64,000 bases of DNA from Pseudoalteromonas piscicida (lineage in GTDB: Bacteria > Pseudomonadota > Gammaproteobacteria > Enterobacterales > Alteromonadaceae). Positions 46,312 to 56,110 of the stretch are shown in pieces. The DNA is taken from NCBI RefSeq assembly GCF_000238315.3, contig NZ_CP011924.1, forward strand, positions 653,501 through 717,500, read 5' to 3'. Each line of letters starts with the position of its first letter. Positions within the stretch are counted from its first letter, which is position 1. A program made the position numbers and the translations under genes. The notes under the pieces are model-generated. The model was not told the DNA's origin. It was given only the letters and a program-made list of their open reading frames with translations, and did no database searches.

Positions 46312-46396
46312 TGGTGGAGGGAGCTGGATTCGAACCAGCGAAGGCTGAGCCGTCAGATTTACAGTCTGATCCCTTTGGCCGCTCGGGAACCCCTCC
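46312..46396 (-). tRNA. tRNA-Tyr (GTA), copy 8 in transcription order
   Basis: 85 nt including CCA. On the minus strand it starts GGAGGGGTTCCCGAGCGGCC, with anticodon loop CTGTAAATC, a long variable arm, and TTCGAATC in the T loop. Last of the array; no clear terminator hairpin follows. Confidence 0.95.
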
Positions 46397-46422
46397 ATCA
46401 TTTGGAGCGTTTATTTTAAAAG

Positions 46423-46507
46423 TGGTGGAGGGAGCTGGATTCGAACCAGCGAAGGCTGAGCCGTCAGATTTACAGTCTGATCCCTTTGGCCGCTCGGGAA
46501 CCCCTCC
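46423..46507 (-). tRNA. tRNA-Tyr (GTA), copy 7
   Basis: Sequence identical to the other copies, 111 bases from its neighbour; the spacer on each side is the same 26 bases (contains ATCATTTGGAGCG). Confidence 0.95.
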
Positions 46508-46533
46508 ATCATTTGGAGCGTTTATTTTAAAAG

Positions 46534-46618
46534 TGGTGGAGGGAGCTGGATTCGAACCAGCGAAGGCTGAGCCGTCAGATTTACAGTCTGATCCCTTTGG
46601 CCGCTCGGGAACCCCTCC
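46534..46618 (-). tRNA. tRNA-Tyr (GTA), copy 6
   Basis: Identical copy on the 111-base period, encoded CCA end. Confidence 0.95.
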
Positions 46619-46644
46619 ATCATTTGGAGCGTTTATTTTAAAAG

Positions 46645-46729
46645 TGGTGGAGGGAGCTGGATTCGAACCAGCGAAGGCTGAGCCGTCAGATTTACAGTCT
46701 GATCCCTTTGGCCGCTCGGGAACCCCTCC
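46645..46729 (-). tRNA. tRNA-Tyr (GTA), copy 5
   Basis: Identical copy on the 111-base period, encoded CCA end. Confidence 0.95.
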
Positions 46730-46755
46730 ATCATTTGGAGCGTTTATTTTAAAAG

Positions 46756-46840
46756 TGGTGGAGGGAGCTGGATTCGAACCAGCGAAGGCTGAGCCGTCAG
46801 ATTTACAGTCTGATCCCTTTGGCCGCTCGGGAACCCCTCC
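46756..46840 (-). tRNA. tRNA-Tyr (GTA), copy 4
   Basis: Identical copy on the 111-base period, encoded CCA end. Confidence 0.95.
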
Positions 46841-46866
46841 ATCATTTGGAGCGTTTATTTTAAAAG

Positions 46867-46951
46867 TGGTGGAGGGAGCTGGATTCGAACCAGCGAAGGC
46901 TGAGCCGTCAGATTTACAGTCTGATCCCTTTGGCCGCTCGGGAACCCCTCC
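46867..46951 (-). tRNA. tRNA-Tyr (GTA), copy 3
   Basis: Identical copy; the last one on the strict 111-base period. The spacer to copy 2 is 29 bases and different in sequence. Confidence 0.95.
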
Positions 46952-46980
46952 ATACATTTTAAAGCGTTACAATTTGAAAG

Positions 46981-47065
46981 TGGTGGAGGGAGCTGGATTC
47001 GAACCAGCGAAGGCTGAGCCGTCAGATTTACAGTCTGATCCCTTTGGCCGCTCGGGAACCCCTCC
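46981..47065 (-). tRNA. tRNA-Tyr (GTA), copy 2
   Basis: Identical tRNA sequence; spacers on both sides differ from the 26-base spacer of the later copies. Confidence 0.95.
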
Positions 47066-47085
47066 GAAATTGTAACTGTTGTTTA

Positions 47086-47170
47086 TGGTGGAGGGAGCTG
47101 GATTCGAACCAGCGAAGGCTGAGCCGTCAGATTTACAGTCTGATCCCTTTGGCCGCTCGGGAACCCCTCC
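47086..47170 (-). tRNA. tRNA-Tyr (GTA), copy 1 (promoter-proximal)
   Basis: First tRNA of the array in transcription order, directly after the predicted promoter; separated from copy 2 by 20 bases. Confidence 0.95.
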
Positions 47171-47185
47171 TAAACAACGGCGGTG

Positions 47186-47213
47186 ATAATAACAAAGTTT
47201 TTTTCGAAGTAAA
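47186..47213 (-). promoter_or_regulatory. Promoter of the tRNA-Tyr array
   Basis: On the minus strand TTTACT (47213-47208) and TATTAT (47191-47186) are separated by 16 bases and followed by a GC-rich discriminator CACCGCCG, as in growth-rate-controlled stable RNA promoters. Confidence 0.7.
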
Positions 47214-47282
47214 GAAAACTACTAAAGTTTTTCGGAAAAAGGCCGATAAATTCATAATTAGCAAAATAATCGGTTGGAATAC

Positions 47283-47804
47283 ATGCAAATTGATGGCGTT
47301 TTAATCAGTGAGTCGCAATTAGGGTCCGCGTTGAACATTAGTGTTCATGAGACGCGCTCTGCCGATTTTGCCATGCTATTATCTATGCTATCAACCGATG
47401 CATTAGATTTTAGCCAATTTCATCTACCAAAATCTGAAGCTGCCGCAAAAGATAACTCAGAAGAAACACTAAAAAAGCAATTTGAAATAGGTCCACAAAA
47501 GCCACTTGCGCCAAAAGAGTACAATATGCTTATTGGCCAGCAAAACGCGCAGCTGGTATCTATGGGGGCGATGGCGACCTTGCGATTGCAAGAAAATTTA
47601 AATCCAGAACCTTTTGCCGCACGAAATGATAAAAAGCATATTCCACTCGAAGTTGTAGAAAATTTGGAACCAGCGGTTAAAAGGCGTTTGGCGAGCGCGC
47701 AAGGTAAACTGGCCTTGGTTACTGATAAGGCAATGGATGCAGCTGGTTTTTATGATCAAATTGCAACGGGAGATATGCAGAGTATGTTACGCGCGACGGC
47801 GTAA
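47283..47804 (+). CDS. Hypothetical protein, possibly VC2046/SO_2500-type
   Basis: 173 residues from ATG 47283 (a TTG lies nine bases upstream). Soluble, no membrane helix or signal. The start MQIDGVLISESQLGSALN followed by HETRSADFAMLLSMLSTDAL recalls a small family of gammaproteobacterial proteins named after VC2046/SO_2500; this is from memory and not certain. The C-terminal half is helical and charged. Function unknown. It is divergent from the tRNA array. Confidence 0.65.
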   Translation: MQIDGVLISESQLGSALNISVHETRSADFAMLLSMLSTDALDFSQFHLPKSEAAAKDNSEETLKKQFEIGPQKPLAPKEYNMLIGQQNAQLVSMGAMATLRLQENLNPEPFAARNDKKHIPLEVVENLEPAVKRRLASAQGKLALVTDKAMDAAGFYDQIATGDMQSMLRATA

Positions 47805-47826
47805 CAACATTAGCTGCTTTTACTTC

Positions 47827-47859
47827 TTCAAATTGAGCAAGTTTAAGACAAACTGGTAT
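47827..47859. repeat. Half-copy of the short interspersed repeat
   Basis: CTTCAAATTGAGCAAGTTTA and onward to CTGGTAT matches the right half of the repeat at 34267; the left half is missing. It lies in the 374-base gap 47805-48178 together with the full 162-bp element. Confidence 0.6.
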
Positions 47860-47936
47860 TAAACTTGCTGTTTTACAGCTGTTTGCTTCGTTACTAGACT
47901 GACATAAAACGCCATGCTTATCGTGCTTCATGTCTA

Positions 47937-48098
47937 ATACCAATTGAATTAATTCTCTAATCAATTTGAAGGGTGAAATAGCATATTAGCTTCGTTAAAA
48001 ATTTCTCATTTAGAACAACTAAATAGCAAAATTTTTGCCTTGCTACTAAAGCTATTTCCCCGCTTCAAGATAGATCATTTACTTAATACAACTGGTAT
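47937..48098. repeat. 162-bp MITE-like interspersed repeat, copy 2
   Basis: Begins ATACCAA, ends CTGGTAT, same length as copy 1 at 4441-4602. The core from CGTTAAAAATT through TTTTTGCCT differs from copy 1 at about one base. No coding capacity. Confidence 0.8.
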
Positions 48099-48178
48099 AA
48101 GCTAAACGGCCTTTAATCATCCTTAGCTCGTTTCAAGCTTTTTTATTGCTTTGTATTTAATCTCTAATTCAGACTATT

Positions 48179-48640
48179 TTAGCTACCATGGCACTTTTTA
48201 TACTTTTTACCACTGTCACACGGACAGACGTCATTTCTGCCTACTTTGGTTGTAGGCGTATCGTACAATTCACCATCTAAGTAATACCATCTGCCTGCTT
48301 CGGTAATAAAATTTGACCGTTCATGGAGTATATAGTGCGTGTTTTCTGCGATATAGTGCGCCTTAAACTCAACAACCTCCTGAGTAGCTTCTGCTACTTC
48401 TTCTAGCACTTCCAATTTTATAAAGCGTGCGTAATTAGCAAATGCAGCAATATCGTCGATATTGTTTTGTGCTTGTTTAGCCTGGGCGTAGGTGTCATGA
48501 ATATACTTTGCATCTTTTAAGCAGTATGCAGTATAGCGAGAGCGCATGAGTATTTGTGGACGCTCTGCGAATTTTTGTCCCTTAAGGTACGGCTCACAAC
48601 ATTGCGAATAGGGAAGGGATGAATTGCAATAACAAGACAT
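48179..48640 (-). CDS. YchJ-like SEC-C motif protein
   Basis: 153 residues. A SEC-C zinc motif is present at each end: SCYCNSSLPYSQCCEPYL at the N-terminus and VCPCDSGKKYKKCHGS at the C-terminus, with the YchJ middle domain between (ILMRSRYTAYCLKDAKYIHDTYA, then FKAHYIAENTHYILHERSNF). The length matches E. coli YchJ (152). Function not established; metal binding is likely. On the minus strand downstream of a SulA-like gene, about 45 bases away. Confidence 0.9.
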   Translation of the reverse strand: MSCYCNSSLPYSQCCEPYLKGQKFAERPQILMRSRYTAYCLKDAKYIHDTYAQAKQAQNNIDDIAAFANYARFIKLEVLEEVAEATQEVVEFKAHYIAENTHYILHERSNFITEAGRWYYLDGELYDTPTTKVGRNDVCPCDSGKKYKKCHGS

Positions 48641-48685
48641 AAAAACTTCTGTTTTAACAAATTTATATCCCGTTATTGTAGCTGG

Positions 48686-49081
48686 TTAAGCGCTTTGAAA
48701 ACAGTGGATCGCAACGTCAGATACTGGCAGTTCCATTTTGTTGATAGTTTGCACTGATGCAATATCAGTCCAAATCACCACAGCAGCGAAATTACCATTG
48801 CTGATAGCACTTTTAAGTACATACTCAAGGTCGTATATGTGCTTTTGCCTAATGACGAGCAACTTACTTGCATCAACTGAAGCACTTTCTAGCAGTGACT
48901 TGTTTGGTACATTATCGGGCGCAACGAGTAGCGTCCAGCCTTGTTTATGCTGACATTTATGTAAAACTTTAAGTAACTCTAAGCTAGCGACGATCTCATC
49001 TTCAACGATAACATTATTGATTTCGTTAAGTGTGTAATAAGTCGAATTATTTGGCTGTAGAAGTGTATTGCTGTGTAACAT
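48686..49081 (-). CDS. SulA-like protein (possible cell-division inhibitor)
   Basis: 131 residues. The region KQGWTLLVAPDNVPNKSLLESASVDASKLLVIRQKHIYDLEYVLKSAISNGNFAAVVIW has the order of strands and helices of the SulA core. SulA binds FtsZ and blocks septation during the SOS response. The N-terminus differs from the E. coli protein. Upstream there are repeated ACAGTA half-sites resembling a LexA box, which supports SOS control. ImuA-like proteins share this fold but are usually longer. Confidence 0.7.
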   Translation of the reverse strand: MLHSNTLLQPNNSTYYTLNEINNVIVEDEIVASLELLKVLHKCQHKQGWTLLVAPDNVPNKSLLESASVDASKLLVIRQKHIYDLEYVLKSAISNGNFAAVVIWTDIASVQTINKMELPVSDVAIHCFQSA

Positions 49082-49102
49082 AATTGTCTCACTGGTTATC
49101 TA

Positions 49103-49122
49103 TACAGTATTTGTATACAGTA
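49103..49122 (-). promoter_or_regulatory. LexA-box-like site upstream of the sulA-like gene
   Basis: TACAGTATTTGTATACAGTA agrees with the E. coli SOS box except for one base in the left CTGT and the variable middle. TATACAGT recurs three times at 13-base steps (49101, 49114, 49127 as partial). Not proven to be bound by LexA. Confidence 0.55.
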
Positions 49123-49298
49123 GTTTATACAGTGTGTGAATGCAAGGAAAATTGCTAGCTTTTTAATCAATATTCAAGCTTAATTTTTATTTAGTTTAAA
49201 TTTTTAATATAAAACAAATAGTTGTGGTTTTTTGAAATGAGAGCTTAATTGACGAAAGTTCAGTATGAGTAAAGCATTAGGAAGTTTTCTCAGCTGCT

Positions 49299-49320
49299 AT
49301 ACAGTAGTTTTCCTACTGTA
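49299..49320. other. Inverted repeat with the same half-site (TACAGTAG)
   Basis: TACAGTAG-TTTTC-CTACTGTA, 8-bp arms, 218 bases upstream of the sulA-like start. It shares TATACAGTAG with 49114-49123. It is the only other distinct feature I saw in the 328-base gap 49082-49409. Confidence 0.5.
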
Positions 49321-49409
49321 CTATTGTGATCGTTGCAGAGGGTAAGCGTACGTTTACTGAAGAGAGGCTTGGCTACGCCTAGCCTATATTTTGGTGAGTA
49401 AAATTTAAT

Positions 49410-49859
49410 TTATTGGCTAATATGCTGTAGTTGATGGATTTGCTCGTAGAGTGTTGCAGCATAGCACTGTGCATCTCTAAAGCGCTTAGTTGTAAGGAAG
49501 CGGCGTACATCTAGTAGTACCTGTTCGGCGCCTTTGTGCCCTTGGCTGCTGGCCAAACTTAACCAAGCGGCTGCATGAAAAGGACTGGGTGGCACTCCTT
49601 GACCTTTCATAAACAACAAACCTAAAAAGAACTGTGCCTTCAAATCACCAGACATCGCCGCCAGTCTTAGCCATTTTGCCGCAAGCGGAAAAGACTTTTC
49701 TTTTAGGTAATAGAGACCTTTTTTCAAAGCTTGGGTATTGTCATGAAGATCTGGGAATTTTGCGTCTGCTTTTAATGGCGAAGTTACAAATTCAAGCACA
49801 TTCAGCAGCTGCTGTTCTAAGTCATGGTTTGCTGAGTTGTCGGTGCTATTTTGATCCAT
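49410..49859 (-). CDS. Sel1-like repeat protein
   Basis: 149 residues, soluble. Two Sel1-type repeats are visible: AAKWLRLAAMSGDLKAQFFLGLLFMKGQGV (about 60-90) and AAAWLSLASSQGHKGAEQVL (about 96-115), a form of TPR used for protein contacts. The N-terminal 40 residues are acidic and low in complexity. No enzyme domain. Its neighbours give no clue to a partner. Divergent from the purine permease gene. Confidence 0.75.
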   Translation of the reverse strand: MDQNSTDNSANHDLEQQLLNVLEFVTSPLKADAKFPDLHDNTQALKKGLYYLKEKSFPLAAKWLRLAAMSGDLKAQFFLGLLFMKGQGVPPSPFHAAAWLSLASSQGHKGAEQVLLDVRRFLTTKRFRDAQCYAATLYEQIHQLQHISQ

Positions 49860-49980
49860 ATCTTTATTCGCAATAATGTTGATAAGCAGAGTGTAGCTGA
49901 ATTTTAACTATTTTGTCCGAGTTTTAAAGTGATTCGTGTTAAAATCCAACCACTTGTTCCTCAAATTTGTAATTTTAGTT

Positions 49981-51270
49981 ATGCTCGAGCGGTTATTTTC
50001 ACTGCAAGCTATGCACACCAATGTAAGAACCGAGGTGATTGCTGGCTTGACGACATTCGTTACTATGGTTTACATCGTTTTCGTAAACCCAGCAATGCTA
50101 GCAGAAGCTGGTATGGATCACGGCGCTGCTTTTGTGGCAACTTGTATCGCAGCCGCAATCGGCTGTTTTATTATGGGGCTATGGGCAAACTATCCATTAG
50201 CGCTTGCACCTGGAATGGGCTTAAACGCCTTTTTTACCTATGGTGTTGTGCTCGGCATGGGCTATACATGGCAAAGTGCATTAGGCGCGGTATTTATGTC
50301 GGGCTGTTTATTTCTATTTTTGAGCGTATTCAAGGTTCGCGAATGGGTGATCCAAGCTATACCTATCGTGCTAAAGCGTGCGATTGCGGCAGGTATTGGC
50401 GCATTCTTAGCGTTAATCGCGCTAAAAAACGCGAAAATTGTTATTGCAAGTGATGCTACATTAGTACAACTTGGTGATATAACTTCTCCCGGCCCGCTAT
50501 TAGCCATTGCGAGCTTTTTTGTGATTGCGGCGCTTATGTACCGTGAAGTCAAAAGTGGCGTGCTTATCAGCATTTTAATGGTAACGGGTATTGCGTGGGG
50601 ACTTGGCCTTGTAGATTATCACGGGGTTGTTGATGTGCCCCCAAGCATCGCGCCGACCTATATGCAGTTAGATTTGAGCGGAATTTTTGAGCTTTCCATG
50701 CTCAGTGTGGTGTTTGCATTTTTATTTGTCGATTTATTTGATACCAGTGGCACATTGGTTGCGGTGACGCAAAAGGCTGGATTATCTGACGAACATGGTC
50801 GTATGCCAAGGCTGGGTAGGGCATTGTCAGCTGACAGCACTGCGACGATTGCAGGCTCAGTGCTCGGTACCTCAACGACGACTTCATACATCGAATCAGT
50901 GTCGGGTGTATCTGTCGGTGGTCGCACAGGATTGACGGCCGTGGTCGTAGGGATCTGCTTCTTAATCATGATGTTCTTTGCGCCATTGGCACAAATGGTT
51001 CCTGCATATGCGACGGCAGGCGCGATACTGTATGTGTCGGTATTAATGCTACAAAACCTAAAATTGATTAATTGGGATGAGATGAGCGATGCTATTCCGG
51101 TCAGTGTTGTGTTATTGATGACACCACTCACGTTTTCAATCGCGCATGGTATTGCTTTGGGTTTTATTTCTTATACTGCAGTTAAGTTGGCGTGTAATAA
51201 AGCAAATGAAATCAGTATCAGCGTTTGGGTACTGACAGTACTCTTTATCGTTAAGTTTGCTTTTGGTTAA
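49981..51270 (+). CDS. NCS2-family purine permease (guanine/hypoxanthine type)
   Basis: 429 residues from ATG 49981 (MLERLFSLQAMHTNVRTEVIAGLTTF); the frame is open to GTG 49936, but the added residues are unlikely. The AzgA/PbuG-type pattern is clear: IAGLTTFVTMVYIVFVNPAML, GLWANYPLALAPGMGLNAFF, VFAFLFVDLFDTSGTLVAVTQKAG (carrying the transport-site Asp), and GRTGLTAVVVGICF. About 12 membrane helices. It would import guanine, hypoxanthine or adenine with protons. No riboswitch was recognised upstream. Confidence 0.9.
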   Translation: MLERLFSLQAMHTNVRTEVIAGLTTFVTMVYIVFVNPAMLAEAGMDHGAAFVATCIAAAIGCFIMGLWANYPLALAPGMGLNAFFTYGVVLGMGYTWQSALGAVFMSGCLFLFLSVFKVREWVIQAIPIVLKRAIAAGIGAFLALIALKNAKIVIASDATLVQLGDITSPGPLLAIASFFVIAALMYREVKSGVLISILMVTGIAWGLGLVDYHGVVDVPPSIAPTYMQLDLSGIFELSMLSVVFAFLFVDLFDTSGTLVAVTQKAGLSDEHGRMPRLGRALSADSTATIAGSVLGTSTTTSYIESVSGVSVGGRTGLTAVVVGICFLIMMFFAPLAQMVPAYATAGAILYVSVLMLQNLKLINWDEMSDAIPVSVVLLMTPLTFSIAHGIALGFISYTAVKLACNKANEISISVWVLTVLFIVKFAFG

Positions 51271-51296
51271 GCTGGCGGGTTTACTTCATTTGTAAT

Positions 51297-51322
51297 AAAA
51301 AGGCTGGGAGACCAGCCTTTTA
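51297..51322. terminator. Bidirectional intrinsic terminator
   Basis: AAAGGCTGG-GAGA-CCAGCCTTT with A and T runs on both sides, between the convergent permease and coiled-coil genes. Confidence 0.88.
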
Positions 51323-51336
51323 CGTAAATTGTGGTG

Positions 51337-52098
51337 TTACCACTTCTTCTTCGGTGCAAACAGGACGTCCAAGTCGTCTTGTTCTTGCTCTGCTTTCTTT
51401 TTCACCGCTGATGCGTTGGACGCTCTAAGTTCACTGCTGATCTCTTCTAAATAACCTTCCAGCTGTGCTTTTTTCTCTTTTACATAGTCATCATTGTATG
51501 AGACGGCGCAAATTGTAGCGTAAGCTTTTTCAAAGTATTGTCTTGCCGAACCGACCATATTTGCAGTCCTTGCTGAAAGCCCTCGTTTTATCTGGCTCTC
51601 TACATTGATTTTAAGCTGAAATCGCTCTAGTCTGCGGTCTTCATTAACGAACAGTTGAGTGTCTACTTTACCTTTACTATGCTCAGAGCGCAGTAGTTGG
51701 CGTAATTTTTTTATGCCTTGAACTAATGCGATAATTTGTTTGTCGTTGTCAGGAAGTGCTATCGAGTCTGAATCTGCTGTTTTTTCAGGCTGAGTATTTA
51801 AGCGCTCTTGCGACTCGTGTAAGCGACTTTTTAATTCTTTCGAAGTCGGAGACAGCTCCACCATTGCGGCTAAAGCGTCATGCACGCGGCGTTGAATAAT
51901 ACGGATCATGACTTCAGACATCGGAATATTGCTGCCATTCATGATGACGTCTTCCGCTTCTTCTATTACGCGTTTTTGCTTAGCCAGTTCTTTGCGTCTC
52001 TCCGCTTCTTGTTTCTCTTTATGTTGCTGGATCGCGCTTACCCAAACTGCTATGACGATAAGTGCAACAATCAACATTATTATAATAGAAACAAACAT
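51337..52098 (-). CDS. Membrane-anchored coiled-coil protein of unknown function
   Basis: 253 residues. One N-terminal hydrophobic helix (MFVSIIIMLIVALIVIAVWVSA) is followed by a charged coiled coil (about 25-50), a middle region with several helical stretches, and a Lys/Glu-rich C-terminus ending DDLDVLFAPKKKW. It would be anchored in the inner membrane with the bulk in the cytoplasm. Homologues in related marine bacteria are likely, but I cannot name the family. Confidence 0.7.
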   Translation of the reverse strand: MFVSIIIMLIVALIVIAVWVSAIQQHKEKQEAERRKELAKQKRVIEEAEDVIMNGSNIPMSEVMIRIIQRRVHDALAAMVELSPTSKELKSRLHESQERLNTQPEKTADSDSIALPDNDKQIIALVQGIKKLRQLLRSEHSKGKVDTQLFVNEDRRLERFQLKINVESQIKRGLSARTANMVGSARQYFEKAYATICAVSYNDDYVKEKKAQLEGYLEEISSELRASNASAVKKKAEQEQDDLDVLFAPKKKW

Positions 52099-53489
<1,391 letters not shown>

Positions 53490-53509
53490 AGCACTTGAAC
53501 AGCATATGA

Positions 53510-53533
53510 AGAGGCCTCAACAGAGGCCTTTTT
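53510..53533 (+). terminator. Intrinsic terminator after cysB
   Basis: AGGCCTC-AACA-GAGGCCT followed by five T. Confidence 0.85.
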
Positions 53534-53541
53534 CGATACGG

Positions 53542-54198
53542 TTATTCGTACGGGAGTGGATCTGTTGCGTGGTTTAGTTCAAATGCTTCGAGACGCTCTT
53601 GGCAAGCACCACACTTACCACATGCTTTTTCGCGGCCGTTGTAACACGTCCAAGTGTCAGCGTAATCTAATCCCATTTTTAGACCGTCAGTCAGGATATC
53701 AATTTTTGAGTTGTTAAGGTAAGGACTCACAATTTCAACGGCGTCGTAGTTCGCAATGCGACAAACATCATCCATCTTTTTAACGAACTCTGGGCGGCAA
53801 TCTGGATAAATTGCATGATCGCCAGAGTGAGCACCGTAAAATACCTTATTTGCTTTTAGAGAGACAGCGTAACCTACCGCAAGAGAAAGCAAAATCATAT
53901 TGCGATTAGGCACAATCGTGCTCTTCATGCTCTCTTCTTCATAGTGGCCTTCTGGCACGTCGATGTCATCAGTTAGGCTAGAGCCTGACAATAATTGATT
54001 GATAGCAGAAATATCAACGACCTTATGAGCAACGCCGAGTTTTGCACATACGTCAGCGGCAACTTGTAGCTCTTTTACATGTCGCTGGCCATAGTTAAAA
54101 GACAGTGCATAAACCTCATGGCCCTCGCGGACAGCCTTGTTTAATACAGTGTAAGAGTCCATTCCGCCGGAATAGATTACGACAACTTTTTCGCTCAT
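53542..54198 (-). CDS. queC: 7-Cyano-7-deazaguanine (preQ0) synthase
   Basis: 218 residues from the ATG at 54198; a longer frame to 54312 adds 38 residues with no family match. ATP-pyrophosphatase loop SGGMDSYT at 10-17. Further blocks are [32 protein letters not shown] and [17 protein letters not shown], and the C-terminal zinc cysteines in [19 protein letters not shown]. It converts 7-carboxy-7-deazaguanine to preQ0 in queuosine synthesis. Divergent from queE, which makes its substrate. Confidence 0.95.
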   Translation of the reverse strand: MSEKVVVIYSGGMDSYTVLNKAVREGHEVYALSFNYGQRHVKELQVAADVCAKLGVAHKVVDISAINQLLSGSSLTDDIDVPEGHYEEESMKSTIVPNRNMILLSLAVGYAVSLKANKVFYGAHSGDHAIYPDCRPEFVKKMDDVCRIANYDAVEIVSPYLNNSKIDILTDGLKMGLDYADTWTCYNGREKACGKCGACQERLEAFELNHATDPLPYE

Positions 54199-54321
54199 AG
54201 GTGATTTGCCTCGATTTTGATAGAGGTTTACTTCAGGGCGCGATATACTACACGGCCGCTGGAGAAATGACAATTTTCTCGCGGTATTTTTCGACAACTT
54301 TATCTTAAACACGGGGCCATT

Positions 54322-54987
54322 TTGTACAAGGTTAACGAAATATTTGAAACAATTCAGGGTGAAGCAAGCTTCACTGGTACGCCTTCAATCTTTTTACGTT
54401 TGCAGGGCTGTCCAGTTGGTTGCGCTTGGTGTGATACCAAACAAACGTGGGAAACCAACGACACTTTTATTGTTTCATTGGATAACACTGTAGAAAAAAA
54501 GGCTGACTCAGAGTGGTGGGCGAACGCGAGTGCTGACGAGATCTTGGCGATTTTCGAGTCGCGGGGCTACCAAGCCAAACATGTGGTGATCACTGGTGGT
54601 GAACCTTGTATGTTTGATCTTCGCCCGTTATGCGAGTTATTGCATAGCAAAGGGTACAGCACACAGATTGAAACCAGTGGTACATTTGAGATCCTCGCGC
54701 CAGCTGAAACTTGGGTTACCGTGTCGCCAAAAATTAATATGCGTGGGGGTTACAAAGTACTTCCAAGTGCAATGGCTCGTGCTGATGAGATAAAGCACCC
54801 CGTTGCGATGCAAAAGCATATTGAGGAATTAGAGGCGTTATTTGCACAAACTGGGGTTGAACCAAAGCTAGTGTATCTTCAGCCAATCAGCCAAAAAGCC
54901 AAGGCCACTAAGCTTGCAATAGACAATTGCAAAGCGAAAAATTGGCGCTTATCAGTTCAAGTGCACAAGTATTTAGGGATTAACTAA
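54322..54987 (+). CDS. queE: 7-Carboxy-7-deazaguanine synthase (radical SAM)
   Basis: 221 residues from a TTG start at 54322 ([19 protein letters not shown]), with CGGGG upstream; the E. coli start MQYPINEMFQTLQGE aligns at the same place. The cluster motif is [12 protein letters not shown] (CxxxCxxC). [10 protein letters not shown] and [16 protein letters not shown] follow, and the C-terminus [15 protein letters not shown] is as in E. coli QueE. It makes the 7-deazapurine ring with an Fe-S cluster and SAM. Divergent from queC. Confidence 0.95.
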   Translation: MYKVNEIFETIQGEASFTGTPSIFLRLQGCPVGCAWCDTKQTWETNDTFIVSLDNTVEKKADSEWWANASADEILAIFESRGYQAKHVVITGGEPCMFDLRPLCELLHSKGYSTQIETSGTFEILAPAETWVTVSPKINMRGGYKVLPSAMARADEIKHPVAMQKHIEELEALFAQTGVEPKLVYLQPISQKAKATKLAIDNCKAKNWRLSVQVHKYLGIN

Positions 54988-55084
54988 AGCGATTTGCCTA
55001 AGCGTATTTTAGCTAAAAATGCGGTGTGTTTAAGCAGAGGTATTGAACAAACGCGGTGCTTAGGCGTTAAGCCCTTTGTAGAGG

Positions 55085-55996
55085 TTAATAACACTCGTTA
55101 CTGACCATTTCGATCATTCTTTGCGTTTCACCGCTATTTTCAAATTGATAGAGATTGCGATTGATGTCTTTGAGCAATTCACGCCAATGTGGTTTTTGCT
55201 TGCTAAGCGCAAAGTAGAGGTGATTGTACTTTATAGGCGGTGTCACGTTTTCTATGTTTCTCAGTAATTCAATTTTCTCAGCTCTAGGTAAGTCTGAATA
55301 ATTGACTGTAAAGCGCAGTACTTTTGGATCGCCTATTACTAAATTTACGCGCTTACCGACGAGTAATTTCACTAGCTGTAAATCATTTACGGCTTCTACT
55401 GTAACAAATTCACCATTATCCATCATAGCATCAAACTCGGGGGTATTCTGATAGCCTCTCACGACGCCAATGAGCTCATTCTTAACTGAGTTTAGATTAC
55501 CATCAAAGCGGTCTTCTTCACCTCTTCGCTTCAAAAAGCCGATTTCGCCACCAGGAAAGGCATTAGATAAGGCAAGTAGCTCTCTGCGGGTCTTATTCTT
55601 GTGATTGTCAGATGGTGCTGAATCCTCAATATAGTATTCTGGGAATAAAATATCAGCTTTGCCTGTTTCTGCGGCCCTTACGGCACGAGCCCAAGGCAAA
55701 AATTCAACATACACTTGATAATCTAAATCGGTAAGCAGTGCGACGGCAAACTGAAAGGCCCAGCCTTTATTGCAGAGGTTTGCACCGATATAAGGTGGCC
55801 AATCTAACGTCACAATATGAATGAAGGCATTTTTGCCTTTCTTATTGTATAGATAGCCCCCTTGATACTTTTCTCCAGCAACAAGGCGAAATTCACCACC
55901 CTTAAAGTAGGCGACGTTTAAATTCTCCCCATAGATGAAGATACTAAACATGAGAAAAAACAAGAGTAATAAGGTCTTTACAGTCATCGAAGTCAA
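55085..55996 (-). CDS. Periplasmic solute-binding-like protein (PBP2 fold)
   Basis: 303 residues. Signal peptide (about 1-23, VKTLLLLFFLMFSIFIYGE). The mature part has the SBP_bac_3-like pattern: IVTLDWPPYIGANLCNKGWAFQFAVALL, FLPWARAVRAAETGKADILFPEYY and LVVGDP-like NLVIGDPKVLRFTVN. No ABC transporter genes are next to it, so it may be an orphan binding protein or sensor-like protein. Ligand unknown. It is upstream of nothing on its strand except the queE region. Confidence 0.75.
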   Translation of the reverse strand: MTSMTVKTLLLLFFLMFSIFIYGENLNVAYFKGGEFRLVAGEKYQGGYLYNKKGKNAFIHIVTLDWPPYIGANLCNKGWAFQFAVALLTDLDYQVYVEFLPWARAVRAAETGKADILFPEYYIEDSAPSDNHKNKTRRELLALSNAFPGGEIGFLKRRGEEDRFDGNLNSVKNELIGVVRGYQNTPEFDAMMDNGEFVTVEAVNDLQLVKLLVGKRVNLVIGDPKVLRFTVNYSDLPRAEKIELLRNIENVTPPIKYNHLYFALSKQKPHWRELLKDINRNLYQFENSGETQRMIEMVSNECY

Positions 55997-56055
55997 AAAA
56001 GCGTAGCGAATAGATAAAGTGTAGTGAAAGGAGGTGAAATTAAAAGGAATAATAT

Positions 56056-56083
56056 AAAAAACAAAGGGGCAGTGATGCCCCTT
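56056..56083 (-). terminator. Intrinsic terminator after cysK
   Basis: On the minus strand AAGGGGCA-TCAC-TGCCCCTT is followed by TGTTTTTT, 28 bases after the cysK stop. Confidence 0.88.
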
Positions 56084-56110
56084 GGAAGTCTAGAATATGA
56101 AGCTCTAGTC

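Noticed and set aside
46286..47075. Long open frames on both strands across the tRNA-Tyr array, giving repeated 37-residue peptides
   Set aside because: They are translations of tRNA genes; the repeat matches the 111-bp tRNA period and no ribosome binding site fits.
46312..47170. Regular repeats and spacers resembling a CRISPR array
   Set aside because: The repeats are complete tRNA-Tyr genes and the spacers are identical to each other, not unique.
49860..49980. Purine riboswitch before the NCS2 permease
   Set aside because: The region is short and none of the conserved purine-aptamer loop sequences was found.
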